The position numbers were made by a program, and so were the translations under genes. Of a stretch of 64,000 nucleotides of DNA, positions 53,807 through 62,557 are shown piece by piece; positions within the stretch are counted from its first letter, which is position 1, and each line of letters opens with the position of its first letter. The DNA lies in the NCBI RefSeq assembly GCF_934660935.1, contig NZ_CAKUIH010000004.1, positions 1-64,000 on the forward strand. Direction: 5' to 3'. The stretch is from an uncultured Parolsenella sp. Its GTDB lineage: Bacteria > Actinomycetota > Coriobacteriia > Coriobacteriales > Atopobiaceae. The notes below the pieces were generated by a model. It did no database searches, was not told the DNA's origin, and saw only the letters and a list, made by a program, of their open reading frames with translations.

Positions 53807-54547
53807 ATGAGGACGAGCATCGAGGGCGAGAGGGCGCTGGTCACGGGGGCGGGCACGGGCATTGGCGCCGCGATTGCCAAGAGGCTGGCGGCGCTCGGCT
53901 GCATCGTCACGGTCGTGGGCCGCACCGAGGCGCGCTTGGTCGAGACGGCGAAGGCCTGCGACGAGGCCGCGGCTGAGGCAGGCTTCGACACCCACGCCGT
54001 CGTCCGCGCCTGCGACCTCAAGGACGAGGCCTCCATCCTCGCCCTCGTCGAAGCGCTCAAGGAACAGGGTGGTCTCGACATCCTCGTGAACAACGCGGCC
54101 ATCGTCCAGGCAGGCCCGCTCGAGGGCGTCGCCACGGACGAGTTTGACGCCGTCATGGCGACGAACGTCCGCGCGCCGTTCATCCTCATGCGCGAAACGC
54201 TCCCGCTCCTCCGCGCCTCGAAGGCGGCGGAGATCGTGAACATCTGCTCGGTCGTCGCCCATGAGGGCTACCCCAACCAGAGTGCCTACGTCGCCAGCAA
54301 GCACGCGCTGTACGGCCTCTCCAAGTCCTTCGCGAACGAGGTGTACGACGACGGTGTCCGCGTCCACGTCATCGCGCCTGGCGGAGTCCTCACGGACATG
54401 GTCGCCATCACGCGCCCGGACCTCGTCGGCACGCCGATGATCGTGCCGGACGACATGGCGGACGCGGTCGAGTACCTGCTCTGCCACCGCACGGACGCCG
54501 TCTGCGACGAGATCCGCCTCCATCGCGTCACGAAGGCACCGTTTTAG
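53807..54547 (+). CDS. Short-chain dehydrogenase/reductase (SDR)
   Basis: A 246-residue classical SDR with cofactor motif TGAGTGIG, NNAA (LVNNAAIV), and catalytic Ser/Tyr/Lys (NICSVVAHEG, SAYVASKHAL). VVGRTEARL after the second strand suggests NADP preference because of the arginine. Substrate unknown; sugar, ketone or polyol oxidoreduction is possible given the fucO neighbour. AAAGGGG precedes the ATG at 53807. A 243-base spacer separates it from fucO, so the two may be regulated apart. Confidence 0.88.
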   Translation: MRTSIEGERALVTGAGTGIGAAIAKRLAALGCIVTVVGRTEARLVETAKACDEAAAEAGFDTHAVVRACDLKDEASILALVEALKEQGGLDILVNNAAIVQAGPLEGVATDEFDAVMATNVRAPFILMRETLPLLRASKAAEIVNICSVVAHEGYPNQSAYVASKHALYGLSKSFANEVYDDGVRVHVIAPGGVLTDMVAITRPDLVGTPMIVPDDMADAVEYLLCHRTDAVCDEIRLHRVTKAPF

Positions 54548-54790
54548 GCGATCGGACGCGGTAGCCAGCGCCGCTCGCCGCGCTTCTCGCACAAGACGGC
54601 CACGGCCGCACGAGACGAGTGTTCGTCAATACGAACGATGTTCCATTTTTCTACCGCTCACCCAATTGATGCGCTAAAAGCGCTTGACGCTGGGTATCCT
54701 TTTTGCTTGAAAAGCACGGCATACGGCCGGGCGCGCTGATCCGCGGCAAGGGGGCTTGCTCCGGATCACCAACACCCTAGGAGGGTAAAT

Positions 54791-55960
54791 ATGGCAGTCA
54801 ATCGCTTCGTCCTCAACAACATCTCCTATCACGGCGCCGGCGCCATCAAGGAGATTCCCGGCGAGATTCAGCGTCGCGGCTACAAGAAGGCCTTCGTTTG
54901 CTCCGACCCCGACCTCGTGAAGTTCGGCGTCACCGCCAAGGTCACCGACGAGCTCGATGCCGCCGGCATCCCCTGGACCCTCTACAGCGAGATCAAGCCC
55001 AACCCCACCATCCAGAACGTCAAGAACGGCGTCGAGGCCTTCAAGGCTTCCGGTGCTGACATGATGATCGCCATCGGCGGCGGCTCCTCCATGGACACCT
55101 GCAAGGGCATCGGCATCATCGTCGAGAACCCCGAGTTCGCCGACGTCGTCTCCCTCGAGGGCGTCGCTGACACCAAGAAGCACGCCACCTTCACCATCGC
55201 CGTTCCCACCACCGCCGGCACCGCTGCCGAGGTCACAATCAACTACGTCATCACTGACCCGGAGAAGGTCCGCAAGTTCGTCTGCGTCGACGTCAACGAC
55301 ATCCCCGACGTCGCCGTCGTCGACCCTGAGATGATGGCCACCATGCCCGCCGGCCTCACCGCCGCCACCGGCATGGACGCCCTCACCCACGCCATCGAGG
55401 GCTACACCACCAAGGGTGCCTGGGAGCTCTCCGACATGTTCCACTTCAAGGCCATCCAGCTCATCTCCCAGAACCTCCGCGACGCCGTCGCCGAGGCCAA
55501 GAGCGGCAAGCCCGGCAGCGGCCGCGAGGGCATGGCCCTTGGCCAGTACGTCGCCGGCATGGGCTTCTCCAACGTGGGCCTGGGCATCGACCACTCCATG
55601 GCGCACACCCTCTCCGCTCACTATGACACCCCGCACGGCGTCGCCTGCGCCATGCTCCTCCCGATCGCGATGGAGTTCAACAAGCCCGTCGTGACCAAGC
55701 GCCTGGCCGAGGTCGCCGTCGCCATGGGCGTCGACACCACGGGCATGAGCGATGACGAGGCCGCCGACGCCGCCATCGCCGCCGTCAAGCAGCTCTCCGC
55801 CGACGTCAACATCCCGCACGTCTGCGAGGCTATGAAGGCCGACGAGATCGACCAGCTCGCCACCGACGCCATGGCCGACGCCTGCTTCCCGGGCAACCCG
55901 CGTGAGGCCAACCACGACGACGTCGTCGCCCTCTTCAAGAAGATCTGCCCGAGCGCCTAG
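54791..55960 (+). CDS. fucO: Iron-dependent lactaldehyde reductase / 1,2-propanediol oxidoreductase FucO
   Basis: A 389-residue group III alcohol dehydrogenase. Iron ligands Asp196, His200 (GMDALTHAIEG), His268 and His282 (GIDHSMAH...DTPHG) are present, with the NAD motif AIGGGSSMDTCKGI. Long stretches agree with E. coli FucO as I recall it (for example TTAGTAAEVTINYVITD), which reduces L-lactaldehyde to 1,2-propanediol in anaerobic fucose or rhamnose use. CTAGGAGGG stands before the ATG. No fucose or rhamnose catabolic genes lie nearby, so it may serve as a general fermentative aldehyde reductase. Codon use is strongly biased toward C-ending codons, suggesting high expression. Confidence 0.93.
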   Translation: MAVNRFVLNNISYHGAGAIKEIPGEIQRRGYKKAFVCSDPDLVKFGVTAKVTDELDAAGIPWTLYSEIKPNPTIQNVKNGVEAFKASGADMMIAIGGGSSMDTCKGIGIIVENPEFADVVSLEGVADTKKHATFTIAVPTTAGTAAEVTINYVITDPEKVRKFVCVDVNDIPDVAVVDPEMMATMPAGLTAATGMDALTHAIEGYTTKGAWELSDMFHFKAIQLISQNLRDAVAEAKSGKPGSGREGMALGQYVAGMGFSNVGLGIDHSMAHTLSAHYDTPHGVACAMLLPIAMEFNKPVVTKRLAEVAVAMGVDTTGMSDDEAADAAIAAVKQLSADVNIPHVCEAMKADEIDQLATDAMADACFPGNPREANHDDVVALFKKICPSA

Positions 55961-55988
55961 TGGCCACTCGCAGATTCTGAGCACACTT

Positions 55989-56024
55989 GGGCTCGTCGCC
56001 ATCCGGCGGCGGGCCCTTTTCTTG
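55989..56024 (+). terminator. Terminator of fucO
   Basis: GGGCTCGTCGCC (55989-56000) and GGCGGCGGGCCC (about 56005-56016) form a stem with wobble pairs and a four-base loop, followed by TTTTCTTG. Confidence 0.85.
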
Positions 56025-56059
56025 TAGCGAGGCAACGCCTGCGCGACAGGTCACGTGCC

Positions 56060-56165
56060 CGCCAATAGGAGGTCGGCACCCGAGCGGCGAGCCAACCGTC
56101 CGCCAACGTGAGGCCGACGCCCGCGCTAGGAAGCCGGCGCCCGCAGAACGAGCCAACCGTCCGCC
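56060..56165. repeat. Degenerate direct repeats between fucO and the AIM24 gene
   Basis: CGAGCCAACCGTCCGCC is exact at 56088-56104 and 56149-56165, within a larger decayed unit (G(G/C)CGACGCCCGC and similar). The spacer 55961-56321 shows no gene. Confidence 0.7.
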
Positions 56166-56321
56166 GATGGCGCCGACATTCCGTCCATCGAATTCGAACC
56201 CCTCGCGTATGCTTGAGTCAGATTCCGGGCGCGACTGCTAAGACTCGATAAAAGAGCTGGTAGGGCGCTCGTACACCCTAACATCCAGGTCGACTCCCCC
56301 AGGGGAAGAGAGGAGCTCGCT

Positions 56322-56996
56322 ATGCAGTACAACATCATCGGAGGGACCTTCCCGGTCGTCACGTGCACCCTCGCGGACGGCGAGTCCATGATCACCGAGG
56401 GCGGTTCCATGGTATGGATGACGCCCAACATGGAGATGAGCACCACGGGCGGCGGCATCGGCAAGATGTTCTCGAAGGCCGTTTCCGGCGAGAGCTTGTT
56501 CCAGAACATCTGGACTGCTCGTGGCAACGCAATGATTGCCTTTGGCTCGAGCTTCCCCGGCCGCATCATGCCGATCCAGATTGCCCCCGGTCAGAGTTGG
56601 ATCCTCCAGAAGCGGGCGTTCCTGGCCGCTGAGCGCGGCGTCGAGCTCAGCGTTCACTTCAACAAGAGCGCCAAGACCGGCATCTTCGGCGGCGAAGGCT
56701 TCGTCATGCAGAGGCTCACCGGCAACGGCATCGCCTTTGCGGAGATTGACGGCGACCTGGTCGAGTACCAGCTCGCGGCAGGCCAGCAGATGGTCGTCGA
56801 CACCGGCAACGTCGCTGGCTTCGAGGAGAGCGTCTCCATCGAGGCCCAGATGGTCAAGGGCGCCAAGAACATCCTGCTCGGCGGCGAGGGCATGTTCAAC
56901 ACCGTGCTCACCGGCCCAGGCCGCATCTGGCTCCAGACGATGCCCATCTCAAGCCTCGCCGCGGCAATCGCTCCGATGGTCTCAAGCGGGAACTAG
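56322..56996 (+). CDS. AIM24/TIGR00266-family protein
   Basis: A 224-residue beta-rich protein with the AIM24 pattern: MQYNIIGGTFPVVTCTLADGESM, EGGSMVWMTPNMEM, PGRIMPIQI and VDTGNVAGFEESV, ending with GPGRIWLQTMPIS. Bacterial members are small, soluble and of unknown biochemistry; the mitochondrial namesake affects inner-membrane organisation. GAGGAG precedes the ATG. It stands alone between fucO and a terminator. No glimpse of substrate or partner. Confidence 0.9.
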   Translation: MQYNIIGGTFPVVTCTLADGESMITEGGSMVWMTPNMEMSTTGGGIGKMFSKAVSGESLFQNIWTARGNAMIAFGSSFPGRIMPIQIAPGQSWILQKRAFLAAERGVELSVHFNKSAKTGIFGGEGFVMQRLTGNGIAFAEIDGDLVEYQLAAGQQMVVDTGNVAGFEESVSIEAQMVKGAKNILLGGEGMFNTVLTGPGRIWLQTMPISSLAAAIAPMVSSGN

Positions 56997-57063
56997 TGGA
57001 CGGAACCGCCGCCGACGCACGATGACGACGGCAGCGCCAGCAACGACACAGAGCGCCACATAA

Positions 57064-57108
57064 AAGGGAGGGCCGACGCGGACGCCACGTCGGCCCTCCT
57101 CATGTTTT
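57064..57108. terminator. Bidirectional terminator between the AIM24 and EIIB genes
   Basis: GAGGGCCGACG (57068-57078) and CGTCGGCCCTC (57088-57098) form an 11-bp perfect stem with TGTTTT on the plus side and CCTTTTA on the minus side. Confidence 0.85.
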
Positions 57109-57168
57109 AACGCGCTGCCTCGCGCCTCGTCGCGCTATTCGTTCCGCGTTCTCTCGCGTTTCGACACC

Positions 57169-57459
57169 CTACTCGTTCCGTGCCTTCTCGAAGGCGGCGA
57201 GGAGCTTCTCCTCGAGCTCCGGCATGGACACGATGTTGTCCAGCTCGATGACACGGGGCTTGTCCTTCAAGAACGGCGCGAGGTCGCTCCCCACCACATA
57301 GAGGTCGACCGGCACCATGGAGATCTCGGACACGGAGACGTGGTCGACACTCACGCCCTCGATGCCGTGCTTCTTGAGCAGGCTCTGCACGTTGAGCTGC
57401 ACCATGAAGGAGCTGCCCACGCCTCCGCCGCAGCAACACATGATCGACTTGATCTCCAT
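57169..57459 (-). CDS. Stand-alone PTS EIIB component (ascorbate/galactitol type)
   Basis: A 96-residue EIIB domain: IKSIMCCCGGGVGSSFMVQL with a cluster of three cysteines at the phosphoacceptor site, then the typical alternating fold and EKLLAAFEKARNE at the end. GGAGG precedes the ATG at 57459. It lies 72 bases downstream of gldA on the same strand and is probably co-transcribed with it. EIIA and EIIC partners are absent, as with the EIIB-SIS fusion at 52558. It could serve a distant EIIC or act as a regulator. Confidence 0.85.
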   Translation of the reverse strand: MEIKSIMCCCGGGVGSSFMVQLNVQSLLKKHGIEGVSVDHVSVSEISMVPVDLYVVGSDLAPFLKDKPRVIELDNIVSMPELEEKLLAAFEKARNE

Positions 57460-57531
57460 GGCATCCTCCCTGAAAAAAGGCGCGCTAGCCATATGGCCAG
57501 CGCGCCCAATCTTTCCTATGCGTCCTGACGC

Positions 57532-58626
57532 CTAGTCAAGATAATAGTGGCCTAGCGCGTCGGCGCCGAGGATGGCATCGGCGACCATGTCAGGCGTCAC
57601 GTCGAACGGCATGTTGCCCATGGTGTCGCCCGGCGCGCACGCGGCCTCGGCAACGGGCATGATCTTCTCACGCGTGACCTCCTCGACGCCCAGCTCCTCA
57701 AGCGTCACCGGCAGGCCAACCTCGATGCAGAAGCCGAGGACCTCCTCGAGCTGGTCCATGTCGGCGTCGGCGAGGACGAGCTGCGCGAGCGTGCCAAAGG
57801 CGACCTTCTCGCCGTGGTACATGCCGTGACACTCCGGCAGGAGCGTGAGGCCGTTGTGGATGGCATGCGCGGCAGCAAGACCCGAGCTCTCGAAGCCGAT
57901 GCCGGAGAGCAGCGTGTTCGCCTCGATGATGTGCTCGACGGCGGGCGTGAGGGCACCGGCCTCGAGAGCGACCTTGGCTTTCACACCGTCCTCCATGAGG
58001 GTGTCATAGCAAAGGCGCGCGAGGGAAAGGGCGGCGAGGCCACCCTTGCCGCCGGCGCAGGTGTCGCCATCGGCGTCGTGCGTGGCCTGGGCCTCGAAGT
58101 AGGTGGCCAGCGCGTCGCCCATGCCGGAGACCGTGAGGCGCACGGGGCTCGCGGCGATGACCGTGGCGTCCATGAGGACGATGTTGGGGTTGGCCGGGAG
58201 GAACAGGTAGCGGTCGAACTGGCCGTCATCCGTGTAGAGGACGGAGAGGGCGCTGCACGGGGCGTCCGAGCTGGCGATCGTGGGGCAGATCACCACAGGA
58301 GCGCCGAGGTAGTAGGCCGTGGCCTTAGCGGTGTCGAGCGTCTTGCCACCGCCGATGCCCACCACGACGTCGCAGCCATTGGCGCGGGCGACCTCGACGA
58401 GGCGGTTGACCTCGCCCTCAGAGCACTCGCCGTTGAAGTCCTCGTAGACGGCCTCGGCGTCGACGCCCTCGAAGCTGCCGGCGACCTTGTCGCCCACGCG
58501 CTTGACGCCGGAGGGCGTGTTGATGACGAGAGCCTTCTTGCCAAGCGGCGCCACATACGTGCCGAGCTTCGCGAGCTCGTTCGGACCCTGGATGTACTTG
58601 CTGGGACTATTGAAGATCTTGGACAT
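57532..58626 (-). CDS. gldA: Glycerol dehydrogenase (zinc-type, GldA family)
   Basis: A 364-residue family III dehydrogenase. Zinc ligands are Asp171 (GMGDALATYFEAQ), His254 (AAAHAIHNGL) and His271 (HGMYHGEKVAFG); the NAD motif is GIGGGKTLDTAKA. GldA oxidises glycerol to dihydroxyacetone. AAAGGGGG precedes the ATG at 58626. With the triose enzymes elsewhere in the window it fits glycerol/dihydroxyacetone fermentation. A PTS-type dihydroxyacetone kinase would be expected nearby, but only the lone EIIB follows. Confidence 0.93.
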   Translation of the reverse strand: MSKIFNSPSKYIQGPNELAKLGTYVAPLGKKALVINTPSGVKRVGDKVAGSFEGVDAEAVYEDFNGECSEGEVNRLVEVARANGCDVVVGIGGGKTLDTAKATAYYLGAPVVICPTIASSDAPCSALSVLYTDDGQFDRYLFLPANPNIVLMDATVIAASPVRLTVSGMGDALATYFEAQATHDADGDTCAGGKGGLAALSLARLCYDTLMEDGVKAKVALEAGALTPAVEHIIEANTLLSGIGFESSGLAAAHAIHNGLTLLPECHGMYHGEKVAFGTLAQLVLADADMDQLEEVLGFCIEVGLPVTLEELGVEEVTREKIMPVAEAACAPGDTMGNMPFDVTPDMVADAILGADALGHYYLD

Positions 58627-58729
58627 GTATCCCCCTTTGGTTGTGCTCACAAAACCCTACTAACTTTACAGGAGATACCGACAGGAAAAGACAGGCCTTC
58701 GGTAAGCGTTGGGTACGCTCTCGACAGGC

Positions 58730-59000
58730 GCGCGGTCTATGCGCGACGTCCGCGAGCGACAACCACCGCAGACGGCGCGACGCCCGCGAGCTGCGGCAAC
58801 CGCACGGCGTCCGCGAGCGACGGCCACCGCAGACGACGTAACCCACCTCTTGTAAGGGTTTCGCCCGAAAAACGGCCTCGATTCCTTACAAGAGGTGGGT
58901 TTACGTAGTTGTGGGACGCCCAAGGCGGCCGGAGGCGCGGTCGGCGGGACGCCCGAGGCGGCCGATGGCGCGCGGTCTACGCGCGACGCCCGCGAGCGAC
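58730..59000. repeat. Duplicated copies of a permease gene 3' end, plus tandem units
   Basis: The last codons and stop of the permease gene (58969-59000, GCGCGCGGTCTACGCGCGACG core) recur with two changes at about 58730-58761, 240 bases downstream. Degenerate copies of ACG(C/T)CCGCGAGC follow at about 58780 and 58805, and a GGGACGCCC(A/G)AGGCGGCCG unit occurs twice at 58914-58960. No gene in 58627-58976. Confidence 0.75.
58841..58902. repeat. Dispersed inverted-repeat element, copy 2
   Basis: Perfect 18-bp arms (58841-58858 and 58885-58902, core CCCACCTCTTGTAA) around a 26-base centre. It is a relative of 11101-11166: the arms agree except for one paired base change and the spacing between the CTCTTGTAA halves is the same. 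It lies 74 bases past the permease stop. Confidence 0.85.
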
Positions 59001-60170
59001 GGAGAGGCCCACGGCAGCAATGGCTACCGCGAACAGCAGCGTAATCCCCACACTCGTGAAATAGGAGCCCATAACGGCAGGCGTGAGCGCCTCGGCGTCG
59101 AGCACGGCGGCAATCGCCTGGTTGGTCCAGAACGTCGGGGCGAAATGGGCTGCCGCGGCAACGCCCGAGCCCATGAACGATAACGGGATCCAAGCGCCGC
59201 CCAAGAAGCTCATCACCATGCCAAAGATGTTGCCAACGGCATTGAGCACCTCCTCGCGCGCGCCAAAGCTCGTGCAGAGGTACGCAATGGACAGGGGCAC
59301 GAGGCCAAACGCGAAGTTGGCGACAAACGCAAGGGCCACGTGCAACGCGGGCAAAGCGGCGACGTAGTCACGCAGGGCAACGACGCCCACGAGGCTGCTC
59401 AGGGCGCACACCGCGAGCGTCAAGACAAGGCAGCTTGCAAACACGGCGGCATCACGTGCGGCGGAACTCTGAGGGCCCGCCCCCAGGCGTCGCTCGAGCT
59501 CGGGCCGCGACATCGCCGAGAACACGAGCCCTACGCACACGATGACGGAGGATGTGATCGCATACGAGCCAAACTGCAGGTAGAGCTTGACGCTATCCGC
59601 CGCAAGACCGCCTGAGGACGGGGCAGCGTGAACCTCGACGTCGGCTCGCTCGGCAGCCGCGGAGAGCGCCATGGCAGCCACTTCCTCGAGCCCAGCTCCC
59701 CCATCAAGTGCCGCAGCAGACCCCGCCAGCGTTGAGAAGCGCGCCGCCTCGACGCCAGAGAGCGCAGAGGCCTGTGTGCTCACGCCATAGGCCTCCTCAA
59801 TTTGGGGGAGTTCATCCCCGGCGCGAGCGGCACGGACGAACTCGTCCCCAAAGCCCTCGGGCACGACGAAGACACAATCCGCCCGGCCGGTCGCAATGGC
59901 ATCCTGGAGCTCGCGGGGCTCGTCCGCAACGTCGATAAGCGTATACAGATCACCCATGTGCCGGGCGAACGCCTGCGAGAGTGGAGAGCCATCGCGGTCC
60001 ACAATGGCGACTTCGGCCGCATAGGGCTCGTACTCCGCAGGCTCCGAAGAGACGGACGCCGAGCTCGCGAGCACGATAAAGGCACCCATGAGCGAGATGA
60101 CGAGGGCATATATCGTGAGGTAGAGCGGGTGAGCGGCAACTACGCGCAGCGCGGCCTTAAAGGTGCTCAT
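58977..60170 (-). CDS. ABC-2 type exporter permease (second permease)
   Basis: A 397-residue membrane protein with one N-terminal helix (about 17-38), a large extracytoplasmic domain of roughly 150 residues (YEPYAAEVAIVDRDGSPLSQAF...), and a block of five or six C-terminal helices, as in YhgE/ABC-2 permeases. The sequence SFLGGAWIPLSFM in the last block is typical. GGAGG precedes the ATG at 60170. It overlaps the preceding permease gene by 14 bases, so the two halves are made together. Substrate unknown; drugs, lipids or peptides are usual for the class. Confidence 0.88.
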   Translation of the reverse strand: MSTFKAALRVVAAHPLYLTIYALVISLMGAFIVLASSASVSSEPAEYEPYAAEVAIVDRDGSPLSQAFARHMGDLYTLIDVADEPRELQDAIATGRADCVFVVPEGFGDEFVRAARAGDELPQIEEAYGVSTQASALSGVEAARFSTLAGSAAALDGGAGLEEVAAMALSAAAERADVEVHAAPSSGGLAADSVKLYLQFGSYAITSSVIVCVGLVFSAMSRPELERRLGAGPQSSAARDAAVFASCLVLTLAVCALSSLVGVVALRDYVAALPALHVALAFVANFAFGLVPLSIAYLCTSFGAREEVLNAVGNIFGMVMSFLGGAWIPLSFMGSGVAAAAHFAPTFWTNQAIAAVLDAEALTPAVMGSYFTSVGITLLFAVAIAAVGLSVARGRRA

Positions 60171-61359
60171 AACGCTGCCTCCTAAAGACAAGGGTAGCGA
60201 CGAGGAGAAGCGCGAGGGCAAACGCGACGCACGCGGCGGCGCGCGCAAAGAATGGCGTCAGGTCCTCGTAGAAATAGAGGCTCGTGAACATGTCCGATAT
60301 GAGCTTGGAGGGATTGAGCCATGCCTCGGCGGGGAACGCGCGCGCCACCTCGTCCGCGAGGGCCATGGCAGGCATGCCGTAGAGGCCCGCAAACAGGGCG
60401 CCCAAGCATGTCAGCAAGGTGAGGAGCCCGTCTCGCGGACCCTTTCCTCCGCGCAGGGGCAGTACCGCCACAAACATGCCAAGGCCTATCGAGAGGAACG
60501 AAGCCGCGGCGATGCCGAGAAGAGCAAGTCCCTCTCGCCCGGCAAAGTCGACGCCCGCGACGAAGCGCACGAAGGCGAAGACCAGCGTCAGGTTGACAAG
60601 AGCCATGGCCCAACAGGCAGCGAGCGTCGATGCGAGGGTGGCGAGGCGGCTCTGGCCTCCCACGCAGCGTCTCGCACCCAATGGCGAGAGGTCGCCTGCG
60701 GCGTCGACTGTCGCCCCCATCGCGACCTGCGCTGTAAACAGAGCCGCCATACCCAAGAGGGCATAGTAGAAGCGCACCGTGTCATCGGGTGTTGAGCGCG
60801 TGAGGGAGATGCGCTTGACCTCACCCGATATGCCAAGGACGTCCTGAATGACGCTTGGATTGGCAACCAGGCCCGGATCGTTCTCGAAGGCGGCCTCCAC
60901 GAGCGCCGAGGTCTGGGTGTATGAGCTCGCGACCGTCTCCAGAATTGAGCGGTTGACGCTCTTCTCGGCGGTACCGTCGGTGTTCGAGGACCTAGCGCCC
61001 AGGATGACCTTGGGGCTTCCATAGGCCTCGAGGTCCGGGTCGGCCGAGTAGACGCCAAACACCTCGCCCGAGTCGAGAAGGCGCTCGCCCTCCTCGATGG
61101 TGGAGACGGGACGGACGTCGAGCAGGCGGTCATCTCCCTCGGCATTCAGCGCGTCCACGACCTGCGAGAAGCCCGAGGTCTCCCATGCATCGTCCTCGAC
61201 CACGGCGACCGGCACGGGGTCCACGCTCTGGGAGTTCTTGAGGCTCGAGAACATGAAGATGAACATCGTCGAGAGGATGATGGGAAAGAGCAAGGTCCAA
61301 ATCCACATGCTTGGTTTGCGGGCGTTCGCCAGGATGGTCGCCTTTATCGTCGATAGCAT
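60157..61359 (-). CDS. ABC-2 type exporter permease (first permease)
   Basis: A 400-residue protein with the same layout as its partner: an N-terminal helix (WTLLFPIILSTMFIFMF), an extracytoplasmic domain of about 150 residues (VAVVEDDAWETSGFSQVVDAL...) and a C-terminal helical block. AGGAGG precedes the ATG at 61359 (a GTG precedes it in frame). It starts nine bases after the ATPase stop. The pair with 58977-60170 forms the membrane part of the exporter. Confidence 0.88.
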   Translation of the reverse strand: MLSTIKATILANARKPSMWIWTLLFPIILSTMFIFMFSSLKNSQSVDPVPVAVVEDDAWETSGFSQVVDALNAEGDDRLLDVRPVSTIEEGERLLDSGEVFGVYSADPDLEAYGSPKVILGARSSNTDGTAEKSVNRSILETVASSYTQTSALVEAAFENDPGLVANPSVIQDVLGISGEVKRISLTRSTPDDTVRFYYALLGMAALFTAQVAMGATVDAAGDLSPLGARRCVGGQSRLATLASTLAACWAMALVNLTLVFAFVRFVAGVDFAGREGLALLGIAAASFLSIGLGMFVAVLPLRGGKGPRDGLLTLLTCLGALFAGLYGMPAMALADEVARAFPAEAWLNPSKLISDMFTSLYFYEDLTPFFARAAACVAFALALLLVATLVFRRQRYEHL

Positions 61360-61368
61360 CACGACCTC

Positions 61369-62307
61369 CTAATCGCGCAGCTCGCGGCCGGTGATTTCGA
61401 GGAAGACGTCGTTGAGCGTCGGGGGTTCGGAGTAGATGCGGCCAAGCGCGACGCCCCGCGCCCGGAGCGCATCGAGGATATCCGTAAGATTGTGGGGGTA
61501 CGCCTCGCAGGAGCAGGTGAGCGCGCCGGCAGCGTAGCTCGCGGAAAGCACGTGCGGCAGCGCGCGAACGCTGGCAAGGGCGTCATCGGCGAGCTCGGCC
61601 GCCTCGATCACGACCTTCTCCCCCATCGAGATCATGCGCTTGAGCTCGTCGTTCGTGCCCTCGGCGAGGGTGCGGCCCCCGTCCATGATCATGATGCGGG
61701 AGCAGATCTGCTCGACCTCCTCCATATAGTGGCTCGTATAGACCACCGTGGCGCCCTCGTCGCGCAGGCGGCAGATACCGTCGAGGATCGAGTTCCTGCT
61801 CTGGGGATCCACGGCGACCGTGGGCTCGTCGAAGAAGATGAGCTCGGGCTTGTGGGCGATACCGCAGGCGATGTTCAGGCGCCTGGCAAGGCCGCCGGAG
61901 AGCTTGCCGGGGCGGAACTTGACGTAGTCGCCAAGGCCGACGAACTCGATCGCCTCGTCCACGAGGGAACGACGACGGGCGCGGTCTGCCACGTAGAGGC
62001 TGCAGAAGTAGTCGATGTTCTCTCGCACCGTAAGCTCGTCAAAGACGGCAACCTGCTGCGGTACCACGCCGATCCTGCGCTTGAGGTCATAACGCGTGGG
62101 TTCCATGGGCTCGCCAAAGAGCTCGATATGGCCCTTGTCGTAGGTCAGCAGCTGCAGGATGCAGTTGATCGATGTGGTCTTGCCGCTGCCATTGGGGCCA
62201 AGGAGACCAAATATCTCGCCTTTGGCAATGCGGAGGTTGAAGTGGTCGAGCGCGAGAAGGTCGCCATAGCGCTTGACGAGGTTCTCGACGCGAACGATGT
62301 CGCTCAT
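61369..62307 (-). CDS. ABC exporter ATP-binding protein
   Basis: A 312-residue ATPase, first gene of the exporter operon. Walker A GPNGSGKTTS, Q-loop VVPQQVAVF, signature LSGGLARR (usually LSGGM/Q) and Walker B LIFFDEPTVAVDP. A C-terminal extension of about 90 residues follows the nucleotide-binding domain, as in drug-exporting DrrA-type ATPases. AAGGG stands before the ATG at 62307. It is divergent from the two-component genes, which may control it. Confidence 0.92.
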   Translation of the reverse strand: MSDIVRVENLVKRYGDLLALDHFNLRIAKGEIFGLLGPNGSGKTTSINCILQLLTYDKGHIELFGEPMEPTRYDLKRRIGVVPQQVAVFDELTVRENIDYFCSLYVADRARRRSLVDEAIEFVGLGDYVKFRPGKLSGGLARRLNIACGIAHKPELIFFDEPTVAVDPQSRNSILDGICRLRDEGATVVYTSHYMEEVEQICSRIMIMDGGRTLAEGTNDELKRMISMGEKVVIEAAELADDALASVRALPHVLSASYAAGALTCSCEAYPHNLTDILDALRARGVALGRIYSEPPTLNDVFLEITGRELRD

Positions 62308-62396
62308 CAGTTCACCCTTCGGACGGTTTTCCATTGCCTGCATCGTACGGCCAGCCCCGCCCGCGCAACAGTGATAATTGTCACCACCCGCAAGAG

Positions 62397-62423
62397 TTGA
62401 CAAAGGGACAGTCCCTTTGTCAA
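62397..62423. promoter_or_regulatory. Perfect palindrome 1 between exporter and kinase genes
   Basis: TTGACAAAGGGAC (62397-62409) and GTCCCTTTGTCAA (62411-62423) with one central base. It lies 90 bases upstream of the exporter operon. Confidence 0.8.
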
Positions 62424-62432
62424 CTATCCGAC

Positions 62433-62480
62433 CTGCAAAAGGACCTGAAAAAGGGACAGTCCCTTTTTCAGGTTTTGCAG
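62433..62480. promoter_or_regulatory. Perfect palindrome 2, with outer extension
   Basis: CCTGAAAAAGGGAC (62444-62457) and GTCCCTTTTTCAGG (62459-62472); outside a three-base bulge the pairing resumes as CTGCAAAA (62433-62440) and TTTTGCAG (62473-62480). It shares the AAAGGGACAGTCCCTTT core with palindrome 1. Confidence 0.8.
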
Positions 62481-62557
62481 CCTTCCTCTCGCGGGAGTTT
62501 TGTCACGAGAGGCGCTTGGAGAGACGCGCGCTCTACGCACACGCATACAATGGCCCC

